A stretch of 64,000 nt of DNA from Antedon bifida (Eukaryota > Echinodermata > Crinoidea > Comatulida > Antedonidae). Positions 55,401 to 64,000 of this stretch are shown here, one piece after another. The stretch covers positions 8,804,001-8,868,000 of the forward strand of contig OY727097.1 of the NCBI GenBank assembly GCA_963402885.1. The letters are read 5' to 3'. A program made the position numbers and the translations under genes. How positions within the stretch are numbered: position 1 is the stretch's first letter; the number at the start of each line of letters is the position of its first letter. The notes under the pieces are model-generated. The model saw only the letters and a program-made list of their open reading frames with translations, was not told where the DNA came from and ran no database searches.

Positions 55401-58400
55401 AAAACATGGAGAAGGACAGATGGTCCAATGTGATTTTTAACGCCATAAACATTCTTGAAGATAAATTAAAATGGGGATGGTTAAATCAAGTTAAAGAAGC
55501 CTTACATAAATGTAACATGGGTGATATGTTCACCAACGAATCACCTGGTAATTGGTTAACTCAATTTAAATGCAAGAACAAAGATATCGATAATAACGAA
55601 TGGCAGAAGAGAGCACAATCAAAATCATCTCTGACACAATATATATTGTACAAGAATAAACCGATACTAGAACCATACCTTCTTTACAAAAATGACTTTA
55701 AAAGAAGTTGTTTGAAATTTAAGGCGAGATCGAACTCTCTAAACCTTGAAGGTAGGAAACAGTCATGGTCACCCATGAGTACGGGTATGTGTGCACTCTG
55801 CAATAATGACACTGAAACTATCGCACACTTTATGTTAGAATGTAATACATTTAGTAAATTAAGAGAAGAAATCTTCTACCCAATGAAATTACAATTAATG
55901 AATAACGGGTTTGAACATTATTGGAAATCTTTCTACGAAGGAACCTCTGAAATGAAATTACATTTGTTATTAGACAATTTATATAATGAAAACGTTGTTC
56001 TTGGGGAAATTTTTGACTTGGCTTGTAAAAAATACCTACAAAGTGCCTGGGATACCAGGTTAGATATATATAAGAAATTACCAACATTACCCCAATAATT
56101 AGCCTATTTGGCTTTTACATTGATAAACTAGTTTATTTGCTTTTATTTTATCTTGCTAACTTCAAATTTTGTGTTTATCTCGATTTTTGTAAAAATAATC
56201 ATGATTATGTATTATTTATACTTTTGACCTTTTGTATCTTTATACTGTTATTCAATTGTTTTTTAGTTTTATTTTCTATGTATAAGTTTTTTTTTTTGTT
56301 TTTTTTTCTGTCAGACATTTTAACTTATTTAGTTTATACATTGATAGACCAGTTAGATATACCAATAACTAATCATTAAACAAATAAAATCTTGTACTTG
56401 CTGTTTGCTATATCTATAATTTCAAGTACATATAAACATATATTTGTGCTTATTTCGATTTATGTAGTAATTTTATCATGATTATGTATTATTTATACTG
56501 TTCACCTATTGTACCTTTATTCTTTATTTTTTGTTTTTTAGTTTTTTTTTATTTACTATGTATAAGTTTGTTTTTTTTCTGTCTGACATTTTGTAAGTAG
56601 GCCCTAATGTGTATTTACTACTGACCTATTGCATCGATTTATTGATTTGCTCGTAATACAATTTTTTTTAAGTATCTACTCAAGTGTGCAATTACTACTG
56701 TACATTTGTTTTTGTTTTGTTTTTTGTTTTTTTTTTCCAATGTAAGTTAATTATGTAAGTTTTATCATCATTTACCTTTTATATGTTGTTGTTTATATTT
56801 GTATGGACGCACCACCGAAAGGTGTGTGCCACTGATTCGAAAGTGAGTACCAATAAATACTGAAGTAACAGAAGAAAAGATCTATTTTGCACTGTGCAAA
56901 CAAATGAACAGTGACAACTTAATTGGAATACAAAGAATAAGAAACCTTTGGAGAATTTACCTAAATAGTCATGAAGACAGAGTTCAACTAATCTCTGCAG
57001 GGATTAGCATTAACAACAAACATGTAACAATCTATGATATAAATCCGTACCTCCCAGTGAATAACGGAGTTAGGGTACTAATCAAAGATATTCCGATCTC
57101 TGTGCACAACGACGAATTCAAGATATGTTTAAACAAACTTGGTTGTAAATTGGTTGGAGAAATTCAGTATGTCAAATTTCGAATCAATGGAAAGTTATCC
57201 AGATTTGTGAACGGTGACAGAGCAGTCATAGTTGCACCCTTCAGAGGCAGCCTACCACGTTTCACAAAAATCAATGGATTTAATGCTAGACTGTTTCATA
57301 AGGACCAAATTGATGCACATAACAAATGTTTCAATTGCAATGAAGAAGGTCATAAAGCCAACCAATGTCCCAAAAATGTCCACATTACATGCCGAAAATG
57401 CGGGAAACATGGACACGTCGAAAAACTCTGTGCGGTTGAAACTACAGGGAATAAACCCACCATCGATCTTACAATTGAAATACGACCAGACGAAAACAAC
57501 GATAACGTTCAACCGACAAAAGCAAATAATACCACGCCAATGTCGGATTCATCAGTATCGACACCTAAGCATGATGACCCTCTTTTCTTGCCATCCGCAG
57601 GTGAACGTTTCATTCAGGAAATGTTTGATAAAATAGTAAAAGAAAAAGATGATTCGAACAACAACACAAAAAGGAGTGATGATATCACCAACGAATCAAT
57701 CGTAGAAGAAAGTGAAGAAGACAAAGAATCAACCGAGAGAGATGAAATGCCCGGTCTCAGACTTACTAGTAGCAACAACAACGTTCAAAGCAAAATTACC
57801 ACGTTCATCGTGCCACAAAGTCACCCCGAGCAAAAGGACAGTATACAAGAACAAGAGCAAGAAAAAGAAAAAAAGGATTCAACGGTTCCCGCCCAACAAA
57901 GTGAAAAGAAACCAAACTCATCTTCAAGTGCGGCAAAAAAACCAAAAAAAGAAAAGAAAACGACGAGGGAGCAGCAAGTCATCATAAATCAATTGTGTGA
58001 GTTACTATAACTCATTTATAATTGTCAGATTAAGCATTCGTAAAACTGTTTTGTAATTATATAAAATTTAAAATCCAAAAAAATTTTTAAAATGAATAGA
58101 AAACCAAAAAATAATGCCCTACATTTAATCTCATTAAATGCAAGAGGTATACAAGGAAATTATAAAAAAAGAAAAGTGTTTAACTATTGCGAAGAGCAAA
58201 ATGCAGACATAATATTCTTACAGGAAACGCATTTCGATAAAAAGAAAAAATCTATAGATTTGTTGTGGAAAGGCGAAAGCTACCATAGTTTCGGCACAAC
58301 AAACAGTAGAGGCGTTTCAATACTGTTTAAAACAAGGTTTGATTTAAAAAACATAACATGTAAATATATTGACGAGGAAGGTAGAATTCTCATACTATGT

Positions 58401-61400
58401 ATTATTCATAATAAGACCAACTTTAACCTCGTAAATGTTTATGCTCCAAACAATTACAAGGAAAGAGCAATATTTTTTAAGAAACTTGAAAATAAGATAA
58501 ACACATTATGTGATGTAACTAATGAATACATAATAATAGGAGGTGACATGAATTGCATATTAGATAAAAAGGTAGATCAGAAAAACAGCGTGAATAGCTA
58601 CGACAAATCACCAATAGCATTAAAAAAATGCATGAATAAGTTACATTTAATTGATATATGGAGACAAAGTCATAAAGATAAATCCCAATTTACATGGAGA
58701 AGAAAGGATACGTACAGAAGGTTAGACTTTTGGTGCATATCAAACGCCCTTTATAAAAATGGTGACATCATTTCTACAGATATTCGACCTTGTATCTTCT
58801 CTGATCATCAAGCGATATCTTTGAAAATAATAAGTGATGAAAAAAAGAGAGGTCCAGGATTCTGGAAACTAAACAATAAGGTCTTGAATGATGAAATATA
58901 TGCGTTAAATGTTATACACATAATTGAAAAGACAAAAAAAAACGAATATAACTTGAAACCTGACAGTTTATGGGAATACTTAAAAGTTAAAATAAAAGAG
59001 TTCTCGTGTAAATATTGTTCAAGAAAGAAAATTTAAAAAAATTATACTAAAGAAAAGTTGATAAAAGAAGTTAGCGAACTTACAAAAAAACTTGATTCAA
59101 CCTACAGCCAAGAAACTGACTGTCAATTAAAAAATAAAATAGAACAACTTGATGAAATATACACATCTGAGGCCCAAGGAGCCCAAATCCGTTCGAGAAT
59201 AGAATGGTTTGAAAAGGGAGAAAAAAAAGTTTTTTCTCGGCCTTGAAAAAAATAATGGAAAAAGAAAACAAATTACTACCCTATTAAAAACTAATGGAAA
59301 GTATACTACCAACACTAATGAAATTTTAAGAGAACAGGTCAACTTTTACAAAAACTTATATTCCAAAAAAAATATTTCTGTTAATAATATAAATAGCTAT
59401 CTTGATAAATCAAAATCCAAAACACTTTCATTAAATGACAGTATGCAATGTGAAGGTTTACTAACTATAGATGAATTAACAAGTGCTCTTCATAAAATGC
59501 ACTTGAATAAAAGTCCGGGGTGTGATGGACTAAGTGTAGAATTTTACAAGTTTTTTTGGAATCATATAAAAGAAATGTTATGTGCATCCTTAAATTATAG
59601 CTACAATAAAAGTAAACTACCTAAAACACAAAAAAAGGGAATAATAAAATTATTATTTAAAAATGGAAAAAGAGAATTACTAACAAACTGGAGACCAATT
59701 ACATTGTTAAATGTTGATTATAAAATTATGGCCCATGCCCTATCGAGTAGAATACAAAAAATAATTGCCCCAATTATTGATTCCGACCAAAAAGGTTATA
59801 TCAACGGACGATTTGGAGGAGAAAACATACGCTTAGTAGAAGACGTTCTTTTCCAGACCAATACATGTAACTTACCCGGAGCAATAGTTTTTCTAGACTT
59901 TGCAAAGGCCTTCGATTCATTAGATAGAAACTTTATTTTTAAATGCCTCCAAAAGTTTGGCTTTGGAATGTCATTTACAAAATGGATTACATTGTTATAT
60001 ACAGAAACAGAATGTATTATAGAAAATAATGGTTGGCTATCTGAAAGTTTTCAGATGGAAAGTGGAGTAAGACAAGGATGTCCACTGTCTGCTCTTTTAT
60101 TCACACTTGCTGTTGAAATAATGGCTAATAACATAAGAGATAATCCTCTATGTAAAGGCATTATGTTACCATGTAATATAGATAATGTAAATGAAAGTAC
60201 TGTTAAAATTTGTCAATTAGCAGATGACACCGTCTTATTTACACAAGACGAGACTAGTTTAAAACACTTTTTGAAAGAAATAGAGGTTTTTTGTAATATA
60301 TCTGGATTAAAATTAAATAAAGAAAAAACTAAAGGAATGTGGATTGGTTCCAGCAAAAATAATGAAACAGCACCTTTTAATCTAACATGGACGAAGAATC
60401 CAGTTAAATTCTTAGGGATATATGTCGGCTACAATAAAAGAGTGTGCGAAGAAAAGAACTGGAATGAAAAAATCACTAAACTTGATCAGATATTGCAATT
60501 ATGGCAAAAAAGAAACCTCTCTTTTTTTGGAAAAATAATTATTATAAAAACATTTGCAATTTCCAAACTTGTATATAATGCTAGTGTCATAAATGTGCCT
60601 AAATATGTATTCCCAAAAGTAGAAAAGGTATTATATAGATTTTTGTGGGGTAAAAAAAGAGAAAAAATAAAAAGAAAAACCCTTATAAATTCAATACTAG
60701 AAGGTGGTCTAAATATGGTACATCTTAGCACAATGGTTAGTTCGTTAAAACTTAGTTGGGTTAAGAGATTGTTAAGCCCTGACCCAGGTAAATGGAAATA
60801 TTTACCAAAACATTATATGTATCCATTTAATTATACTGTCAATATTAGTGAGCCCAATTTTGAAAGTCATGTAGAACTGAAATGTATGCCTGAATTTTAT
60901 AAAGAAATGTTAAAAGTGTTAGTGTATTTTAACAATATAAGTAATACATACCCGCAAAATGTAAACGAAGTTGAAAAACAACATTTGTGGGAAAACACTT
61001 TTATAAAATGCAGTGGAAAAACATTATATTTTAAAAGTTGGATACAAGCAGGGTATAAAACAATAAAAGATATAATAGTTAATCACAGATTAATGACTCC
61101 GACAGAATTGATACCTACCCTTTCAGAGCAACAAAATGGAATAATTGAATATTTTAAGATTGTAAATGCAATTCCCTCCAATTGTAAGAAAATATTTATA
61201 AACAATGAAAAAGAGAGAGACAAACAAGAAATACAAATAATATATTGTAAACAGTATAAAAATTCTTTTTATTATAAACACATTATAAACAATATATCTA
61301 TTACTCCATTTTGTCAATCGAAATGGGAAACGGAATTTAGAAATGTGAACTTTAAGTGGAATAAAATATGGTTAAAAAAAGTCTATAGCATGAAACATGT

Positions 61401-63675
61401 AACAAAAGTAGCACAATTTAATTTTAAACTGCTACATCGGATTCTGGCATGTAAACAACGAATGAAGATATGGAAAATATCTCCTGAAGAAATGTGCGAA
61501 CACTGCCAAAACGAAATTGAGACAGACAAGCACATGCTTCTGAAATGTAAAAGTATCCAAAAAGTATGGACAAAATTTAACAACATGATTATAAAATGCT
61601 ATACACTTGAAGAAACCGTACATGATTGGCTAGACATTGTTATTGGAACAAAAAGTGAAAATGTCAATGAATTATTATCATTGTTTACTTTTTGTATTTA
61701 TAAAACAAATTTTATTAAATCATTAGAAAAGCATTCAAAAATGAGATCAAAAGTCGTCTGGAACTTGTTCCGATTTGAGCTAAAAAATCTTATAGAGAAT
61801 CAATATGCTTGTAACATAAACAAGGCAAAAAAGAAATGGGGTAACGTAAAAAGAAAATTATTAACTTGTATTTCTTAAAATTACATGTATTAATTTTTAA
61901 TTGTTTCATTATTATTTTAATTTTTTATTTATATATATATATACATTTAAAACTTTATTTTAATGACATTTTATACAATTTCTATATATAACTACAATGT
62001 GTAATATGAAGAATGAAATAAAAGTGGGTTGCCCCCACGAAAGAGAAAAACAAAAAAACAAAAAAAAACATAATTAAAAGAAGTGGTACGTTAAGGGCTT
62101 GAACGAGGGTGGGGTTATAGGTCTAACTGTTTGTTGTCTGTATATTATAAATTGGTTTGTGATTTATCATGTTTAATATCTTAATGTTCTGACAAACCTT
62201 TCATATTGAGTACCACTACCAGTGATGTAAAATGTATACGTCAATAAAGATAACGGTACAACACATGTGAACGAACCATAATGTTTTAAAACCATGGTTT
62301 TAATGTCTAACCGATATTGAGTAAAAACAAAATGCCGGATTTTGGTTAGTTATCACAATTAAATGTGCGGGCGGCAAGGTGACCAACTGTCTTTGTCTAG
62401 GCCTTCTCCTCGAGTGTTCCTAGATGCGGGGTCAAACATTCGTTCCTGATCACGCATTATTAAATAACAAAATTGTTTCATTTAAATAATCGGAAGTTGT
62501 AAACTGAAACTAATAGGTTTACCGTCATTAAATACCCGTTAGAAAGTCAGTGATATCTGTTGCTTAGATACGGTATCAACCGGCTCATCAGCCATATCAA
62601 TACCTGTTATCCTTACTGAAAATAGTTAGGCCTACCAAAACAAAAGGCGGTGCACAAAACGTGCGTAAAAACGGCCCAACAAACCATGTTCCAAGTATAA
62701 TTTAAGCTTGGTTCCCACTATGACGTAGCACAAGAACGTACACGCAACGCAAGCGAATTGACCAATCAAAAGCGATGGATTATTCAAACAGTCGCTTGTG
62801 ATTGGTCAATTCACTTGCGTTGCGGCTTACGCCCTTGCGTGATGTCCAAGTTGGAACCAAGCTTTATTAATAATAGTGAATGTGTAGACATACTCTAAAT
62901 TTATCTTTTTTTTACAGCTACTTGGGTCGGTGGTGGTTTTATCAATGGCACTGCTGAAGCGGTTCATAGTTTGGGGCTGGTGTGGGCACAAGCCCCATGG
63001 GGTTACTCTTGTAGTCTTATCATAGGTAAGTATTATCTAAAGCTCTGTTCACACCATCAAACTAGTTTGACAAAAAAAAGTGCGACGTGCCCAAATATGG
63101 TAGTGATATTACGTCATTGTATCCAAATATGGGTCACATTTTGTTTTCGCATAAAGTTTGATAGTGCTAGAAAGATCATTTTTTCTTAATTTTCCTTCAC
63201 ACAATCTGTATCCCTGTGTAGGCCACATTATTATTATTATTTTGGATTGTCATGCGTATACTTGATCTGGAATCTAGTAGGCCTAGGACACAAATGAAAG
63301 GAATCATTAACATTATAAAAAAACTATAAAATCAGAGACTTGAAGAAAGTCCATTGCTAATTCATATTATAGAACACATTTACTCTGACTGGTTTAAAAT
63401 TTAATTTAATTTTCGGAGTCTAGTTATATAATTATAATATTGTAGGCTACGTGCAGCTTATAGCCCCAAACAAAAGATTAAAATATGATTAATAATAATT
63501 ATGAATATTTTCATTTTAGGTGGACTATTCTTTGCTAAGAAAATGAGAGAGCAGGGCTATGTGACTATGCTGGACCCATTCCAAAGGAAGTTTGGCAAAA
63601 GGATGGGAGGGCTACTGTTTCTGCCAGCTTTATCTGGAGAGCTATTCTGGTCAAGTGCCATCCTTGCAGCTTTGG
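52420..63675 (+). CDS. SLC5A7: High-affinity choline transporter (SLC5A7/CHT1-like), exons 1-3, partial
   Basis: Exons 52420-52585, 62918-63025 and 63520-63675 all join in phase 1 with GT-AG introns. They read [24 protein letters not shown]...[13 protein letters not shown], then [36 protein letters not shown], then [53 protein letters not shown]. This follows vertebrate CHT1 almost domain for domain: first membrane helix at residues about 7-27, the [15 protein letters not shown] signature, and [13 protein letters not shown]1 is the Na+/Cl- dependent transporter that recovers choline into cholinergic nerve endings for acetylcholine synthesis. The start ATG has a good context (AAAAATGG). Only about 145 of some 580 residues are in the window. 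Intron 1 is 10.3 kb and filled with LINEs. Confidence 0.93.
52752..52851. repeat. Direct 38-bp repeat in intron 1
   Basis: TAATTACGTTTATGTGGGAA and the following 18 bases occur identically at 52752-52789 and 52814-52851, a recent local duplication. Confidence 0.8.
53395..56870 (+). mobile_element. APE-lacking non-LTR retrotransposon copy (CR1/L2/Jockey-like RT)
   Basis: Consists of a short upstream frame (53395-53634), an RT ORF (53654-56098), a T-rich 3' UTR and a terminal hairpin GCACCACC-GAAA-GGTGTGTGC (56809-56829, one bulged base) near a short A-rich end. The WFDCDIE linker that normally follows the endonuclease is readable just before the RT frame (about 53625), but there is no endonuclease domain upstream. 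The 5' limit is uncertain; sequence from about 53200 may belong to its 5' UTR. Confidence 0.75.
53654..56098 (+). CDS. LINE reverse transcriptase ORF
   Basis: 814 residues, open throughout. RT motifs: SPGNDNIS (165-172), [17 protein letters not shown] (211-227), [11 protein letters not shown] (293-303), [14 protein letters not shown] (351-364) and catalytic [10 protein letters not shown] (391-400). The x of the xADD motif is Trp rather than the usual Tyr or Phe. A C-terminal [18 protein letters not shown] (about 716-733) is the Cys/His motif common in this LINE group. The start methionine is only the first ATG after a stop; the linker WFDCDIEQS lies immediately upstream in the same frame. Confidence 0.85.
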   Translation: MEKRKKACRAHRLYCKNKTNSDFNETIRDNLWKDYQTKRNECKTLIRQKMMQIRMDRCSKIMEKGGPQSRDFWSVLKGNKRTNNVTSIIIPGTDNVTSDAPIIKSSLTNYFNTLGKKNLDVENGLFNDNLANSYNINVQTATLDKLEFSCEDVKYAVSLCKNNKSPGNDNISNELIKNGGNTIVATLYKLFKRLSHLECIPDEWNNGTIVPIFKKGDRRNLDNYRGITLNSCIAKIYSRIISRRISEFLEEYDLLTEAQGGFRKDRRCEDHISTLKSLIATRQAEGKKTFLAFLDFRKAFDTVWREGLIKALRRIGIKGNLINIVQNLYENVKCKVQFANLETELFDIDEGVKQGCSLSPTLFSIYINELRIMLNNSDLGVNIFNTKINCLLWADDVVLIGENEKELKMLLQTTTEFAKEWKMSFNYDKSNVLITGQRTNLYRKWRLGNNCITETDKYKYLGVYISRTLSDNLHIDEVIKKGNRIIAYIKSIINEQDDFNRIYYGDLLWKSIGIPTINYACSVWYCNGKTTMAKVENLQFLMARTILKAPRNVAKEALYGDLGWQSLESLQNYSRIKYFNRLKNMEKDRWSNVIFNAINILEDKLKWGWLNQVKEALHKCNMGDMFTNESPGNWLTQFKCKNKDIDNNEWQKRAQSKSSLTQYILYKNKPILEPYLLYKNDFKRSCLKFKARSNSLNLEGRKQSWSPMSTGMCALCNNDTETIAHFMLECNTFSKLREEIFYPMKLQLMNNGFEHYWKSFYEGTSEMKLHLLLDNLYNENVVLGEIFDLACKKYLQSAWDTRLDIYKKLPTLPQ
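56904..58010 (+). CDS. Tx1-like LINE ORF1, zinc-knuckle nucleic-acid binding protein
   Basis: 368 residues. The N-terminal 115 residues have an RRM-like pattern ([34 protein letters not shown]). Two CCHC knuckles follow: [14 protein letters not shown] (142-155) and [14 protein letters not shown] (163-176). The rest is acidic and Ser/Thr-rich ([14 protein letters not shown]), ending in a lysine-rich tail [15 protein letters not shown]. It presumably coats the LINE RNA and acts as a chaperone. Intact. Confidence 0.85.
   Translation: MNSDNLIGIQRIRNLWRIYLNSHEDRVQLISAGISINNKHVTIYDINPYLPVNNGVRVLIKDIPISVHNDEFKICLNKLGCKLVGEIQYVKFRINGKLSRFVNGDRAVIVAPFRGSLPRFTKINGFNARLFHKDQIDAHNKCFNCNEEGHKANQCPKNVHITCRKCGKHGHVEKLCAVETTGNKPTIDLTIEIRPDENNDNVQPTKANNTTPMSDSSVSTPKHDDPLFLPSAGERFIQEMFDKIVKEKDDSNNNTKRSDDITNESIVEESEEDKESTERDEMPGLRLTSSNNNVQSKITTFIVPQSHPEQKDSIQEQEQEKEKKDSTVPAQQSEKKPNSSSSAAKKPKKEKKTTREQQVIINQLCELL
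58092..59036 (+). CDS. Tx1-like LINE ORF2, endonuclease part
   Basis: 314 residues to the premature stop. Apurinic-type endonuclease: [17 protein letters not shown] (12-28), IFLQETH (41-47), NVYAPN (115-120), GGDMNCI (150-156), RRLDFW (209-214) and SDHQAI (237-242), so the catalytic set is present. [14 protein letters not shown] (254-267) begins the linker to RT. The frame would continue [19 protein letters not shown] after the stop, so this stop is a mutation rather than the real end. Confidence 0.8.
   Translation: MNRKPKNNALHLISLNARGIQGNYKKRKVFNYCEEQNADIIFLQETHFDKKKKSIDLLWKGESYHSFGTTNSRGVSILFKTRFDLKNITCKYIDEEGRILILCIIHNKTNFNLVNVYAPNNYKERAIFFKKLENKINTLCDVTNEYIIIGGDMNCILDKKVDQKNSVNSYDKSPIALKKCMNKLHLIDIWRQSHKDKSQFTWRRKDTYRRLDFWCISNALYKNGDIISTDIRPCIFSDHQAISLKIISDEKKRGPGFWKLNNKVLNDEIYALNVIHIIEKTKKNEYNLKPDSLWEYLKVKIKEFSCKYCSRKKI
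59209..61878 (+). CDS. Tx1-like LINE ORF2, reverse transcriptase part
   Basis: 889 residues from the first ATG after the frameshift. RT motifs: [17 protein letters not shown] (101-117), [14 protein letters not shown] (160-173), [15 protein letters not shown] (194-208), [12 protein letters not shown] (228-239), [13 protein letters not shown] (286-298) and catalytic QLADDTVLF (336-344), with Leu before ADD. The C-terminus has [18 protein letters not shown] (about 758-775), a CCHC-type motif. The preceding 59058-59246 frame ([14 protein letters not shown]) belongs to the same protein but is one base out of frame. Confidence 0.85.
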   Translation: MKREKKKFFLGLEKNNGKRKQITTLLKTNGKYTTNTNEILREQVNFYKNLYSKKNISVNNINSYLDKSKSKTLSLNDSMQCEGLLTIDELTSALHKMHLNKSPGCDGLSVEFYKFFWNHIKEMLCASLNYSYNKSKLPKTQKKGIIKLLFKNGKRELLTNWRPITLLNVDYKIMAHALSSRIQKIIAPIIDSDQKGYINGRFGGENIRLVEDVLFQTNTCNLPGAIVFLDFAKAFDSLDRNFIFKCLQKFGFGMSFTKWITLLYTETECIIENNGWLSESFQMESGVRQGCPLSALLFTLAVEIMANNIRDNPLCKGIMLPCNIDNVNESTVKICQLADDTVLFTQDETSLKHFLKEIEVFCNISGLKLNKEKTKGMWIGSSKNNETAPFNLTWTKNPVKFLGIYVGYNKRVCEEKNWNEKITKLDQILQLWQKRNLSFFGKIIIIKTFAISKLVYNASVINVPKYVFPKVEKVLYRFLWGKKREKIKRKTLINSILEGGLNMVHLSTMVSSLKLSWVKRLLSPDPGKWKYLPKHYMYPFNYTVNISEPNFESHVELKCMPEFYKEMLKVLVYFNNISNTYPQNVNEVEKQHLWENTFIKCSGKTLYFKSWIQAGYKTIKDIIVNHRLMTPTELIPTLSEQQNGIIEYFKIVNAIPSNCKKIFINNEKERDKQEIQIIYCKQYKNSFYYKHIINNISITPFCQSKWETEFRNVNFKWNKIWLKKVYSMKHVTKVAQFNFKLLHRILACKQRMKIWKISPEEMCEHCQNEIETDKHMLLKCKSIQKVWTKFNNMIIKCYTLEETVHDWLDIVIGTKSENVNELLSLFTFCIYKTNFIKSLEKHSKMRSKVVWNLFRFELKNLIENQYACNINKAKKKWGNVKRKLLTCIS
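62090..62701. other. Intron 1 remainder; no element recognised
   Basis: Unique-looking AT-rich intron sequence without splice-bounded frames. Confidence 0.4.
62705..62863. mobile_element. Family A MITE, well preserved, 54 bp before SLC5A7 exon 2
   Basis: AGCTTGGTTCCCACTA ... TTGGAACCAAGCT ends with exact TTA on both sides (62702-62704 and 62864-62866). The short distance to the exon 2 acceptor means it sits where the branch point and upstream intron signals would be expected. Confidence 0.75.
63039..63176. mobile_element. Family B MITE, 14 bp after SLC5A7 exon 2
   Basis: Begins AGCTCTGTTCACACCATCAA preceded by TAA. Its right end is decayed (GATAGTGCTAGAAAGATCA). Confidence 0.6.
63180..63519 (+). 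other. Remainder of SLC5A7 intron 2; nothing else seen
   Basis: AT-rich intron ending TTCATTTTAG before exon 3. Confidence 0.6.
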
Positions 63676-64000
63676 GTAAATATATTACAATTCAACAGGT
63701 GACAAAATTGGCAATTGGTACAATTCGGACATGGTGTTTATTTCAATAGTATAGCCTTATGTTATTCTAATTTCTTTATAGATATTAGATCAACAATGAG
63801 GTTAGAATTGAAACGGCAGTTGAAAAAACAATTAACTTACTAACCGCTATGCAAAGGCGTGTATTGACACTACTAAAATATGAACGAGTTTAGTCCCCAA
63901 CATGGACGGTAGTTTGTATTTGATATACAGTTACAACACTATACTTCAATTGCATTTTATTCCACGGCTTGTGACTACTGTAACCTATGGTTCGCTTTTC
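63676..64000 (+). other. Start of SLC5A7 intron 3
   Basis: Begins with donor GG|GTAAAT. No further exon is seen before the window ends. Confidence 0.6.

Larger units (their letters stand above)
56875..62080 (+). mobile_element. Tx1-clade (L1 group) LINE, nearly complete
   Basis: Order: short 5' UTR, ORF1 with zinc knuckles (56904-58010), ORF2 split into endonuclease (58092-59036) and RT (59209-61878) frames, AT-rich 3' UTR, hairpin GTGGG-TTGCC-CCCAC region (62024-62038) and A-rich tail. Two visible breaks separate the ORF2 parts: a stop ending at 59036 and a one-base shift in the A-run near 59219-59228. CCHC ORF1 plus [14 protein letters not shown] and GPGFWKLNN in ORF2 are typical of Tx1-like elements. 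It begins within a few bases of the end of the preceding LINE. Confidence 0.8.

Noticed and set aside
57232-57636. Second frame inside the zinc-knuckle ORF1
   Set aside because: Shadow frame without motifs; the CCHC knuckles and codon pattern lie in the 56904-58010 frame.

Overview
This window is animal nuclear DNA: AT-rich, intron-bearing and full of transposable elements. It shows no operon structure and no rRNA or standalone tRNA gene. The identifiable host gene on the right is an SLC5A7-type high-affinity choline transporter. A 2A-bearing CR1/L2-like LINE, a Tx1-clade LINE, Harbinger-like MITEs and dense GGCCTA words together suggest a marine invertebrate deuterostome, most likely an echinoderm. 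The phylum is inferred and was not tested by a search.

Left flank (1 to about 9.2 kb). A near full-length CR1/L2-like LINE lies on the minus strand (about 203-5070). It has tandem 5' UTR monomers, an ORF1 that opens with a hydrophobic segment plus a 2A peptide, and an intact endonuclease/RT ORF2. Next come one unrecognised minus-strand host exon (5873-6174), a roughly 185-bp tandem repeat split by a tRNA-derived SINE, and two foldback MITE families that both show TTA target duplications.

Centre (about 9.6-50.1 kb). A tandem array of a lineage-restricted gene family that I do not recognise, all on the plus strand. There are six near-complete units, starting near 9.7, 24.6, 29.4, 35.4, 39.9 and 45.9 kb, and two broken ones at 19.4 and 21.0 kb. 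Exons 2, 3 and 4 join in consistent phase. Exon 4 encodes 2-4 repeats of about 45-59 residues, each with a KR[VIM]C[FL]xIHDxPELPSV core that resembles a PP1 docking motif (RVxF). A nearly invariant block of about 160 bp follows every unit by about 0.4-1.1 kb, with a second tandem copy after the last one. I read it as the terminal 3' UTR exon: it has a splice acceptor, an immediate stop, three potential hairpins, an 8-mer let-7 target site and, in most units, a downstream AATAAA. The array grew by duplication of about 4.7-kb units and then of about 10.5-kb double units. A Ty3/Gypsy element with identical LTRs sits inside a Helitron-like relic in the first unit interval.

Right flank (50.2-64 kb). 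A candidate promoter region carries paired full cAMP-response-element palindromes and a TATA box, followed by the first three coding exons of the choline transporter (52420-52585, 62918-63025, 63520-63675). The 10.3-kb intron 1 is filled by two LINEs lying head to tail, an endonuclease-less RT element and a nearly complete Tx1-clade element, plus a MITE just before exon 2. The gene continues past the window.
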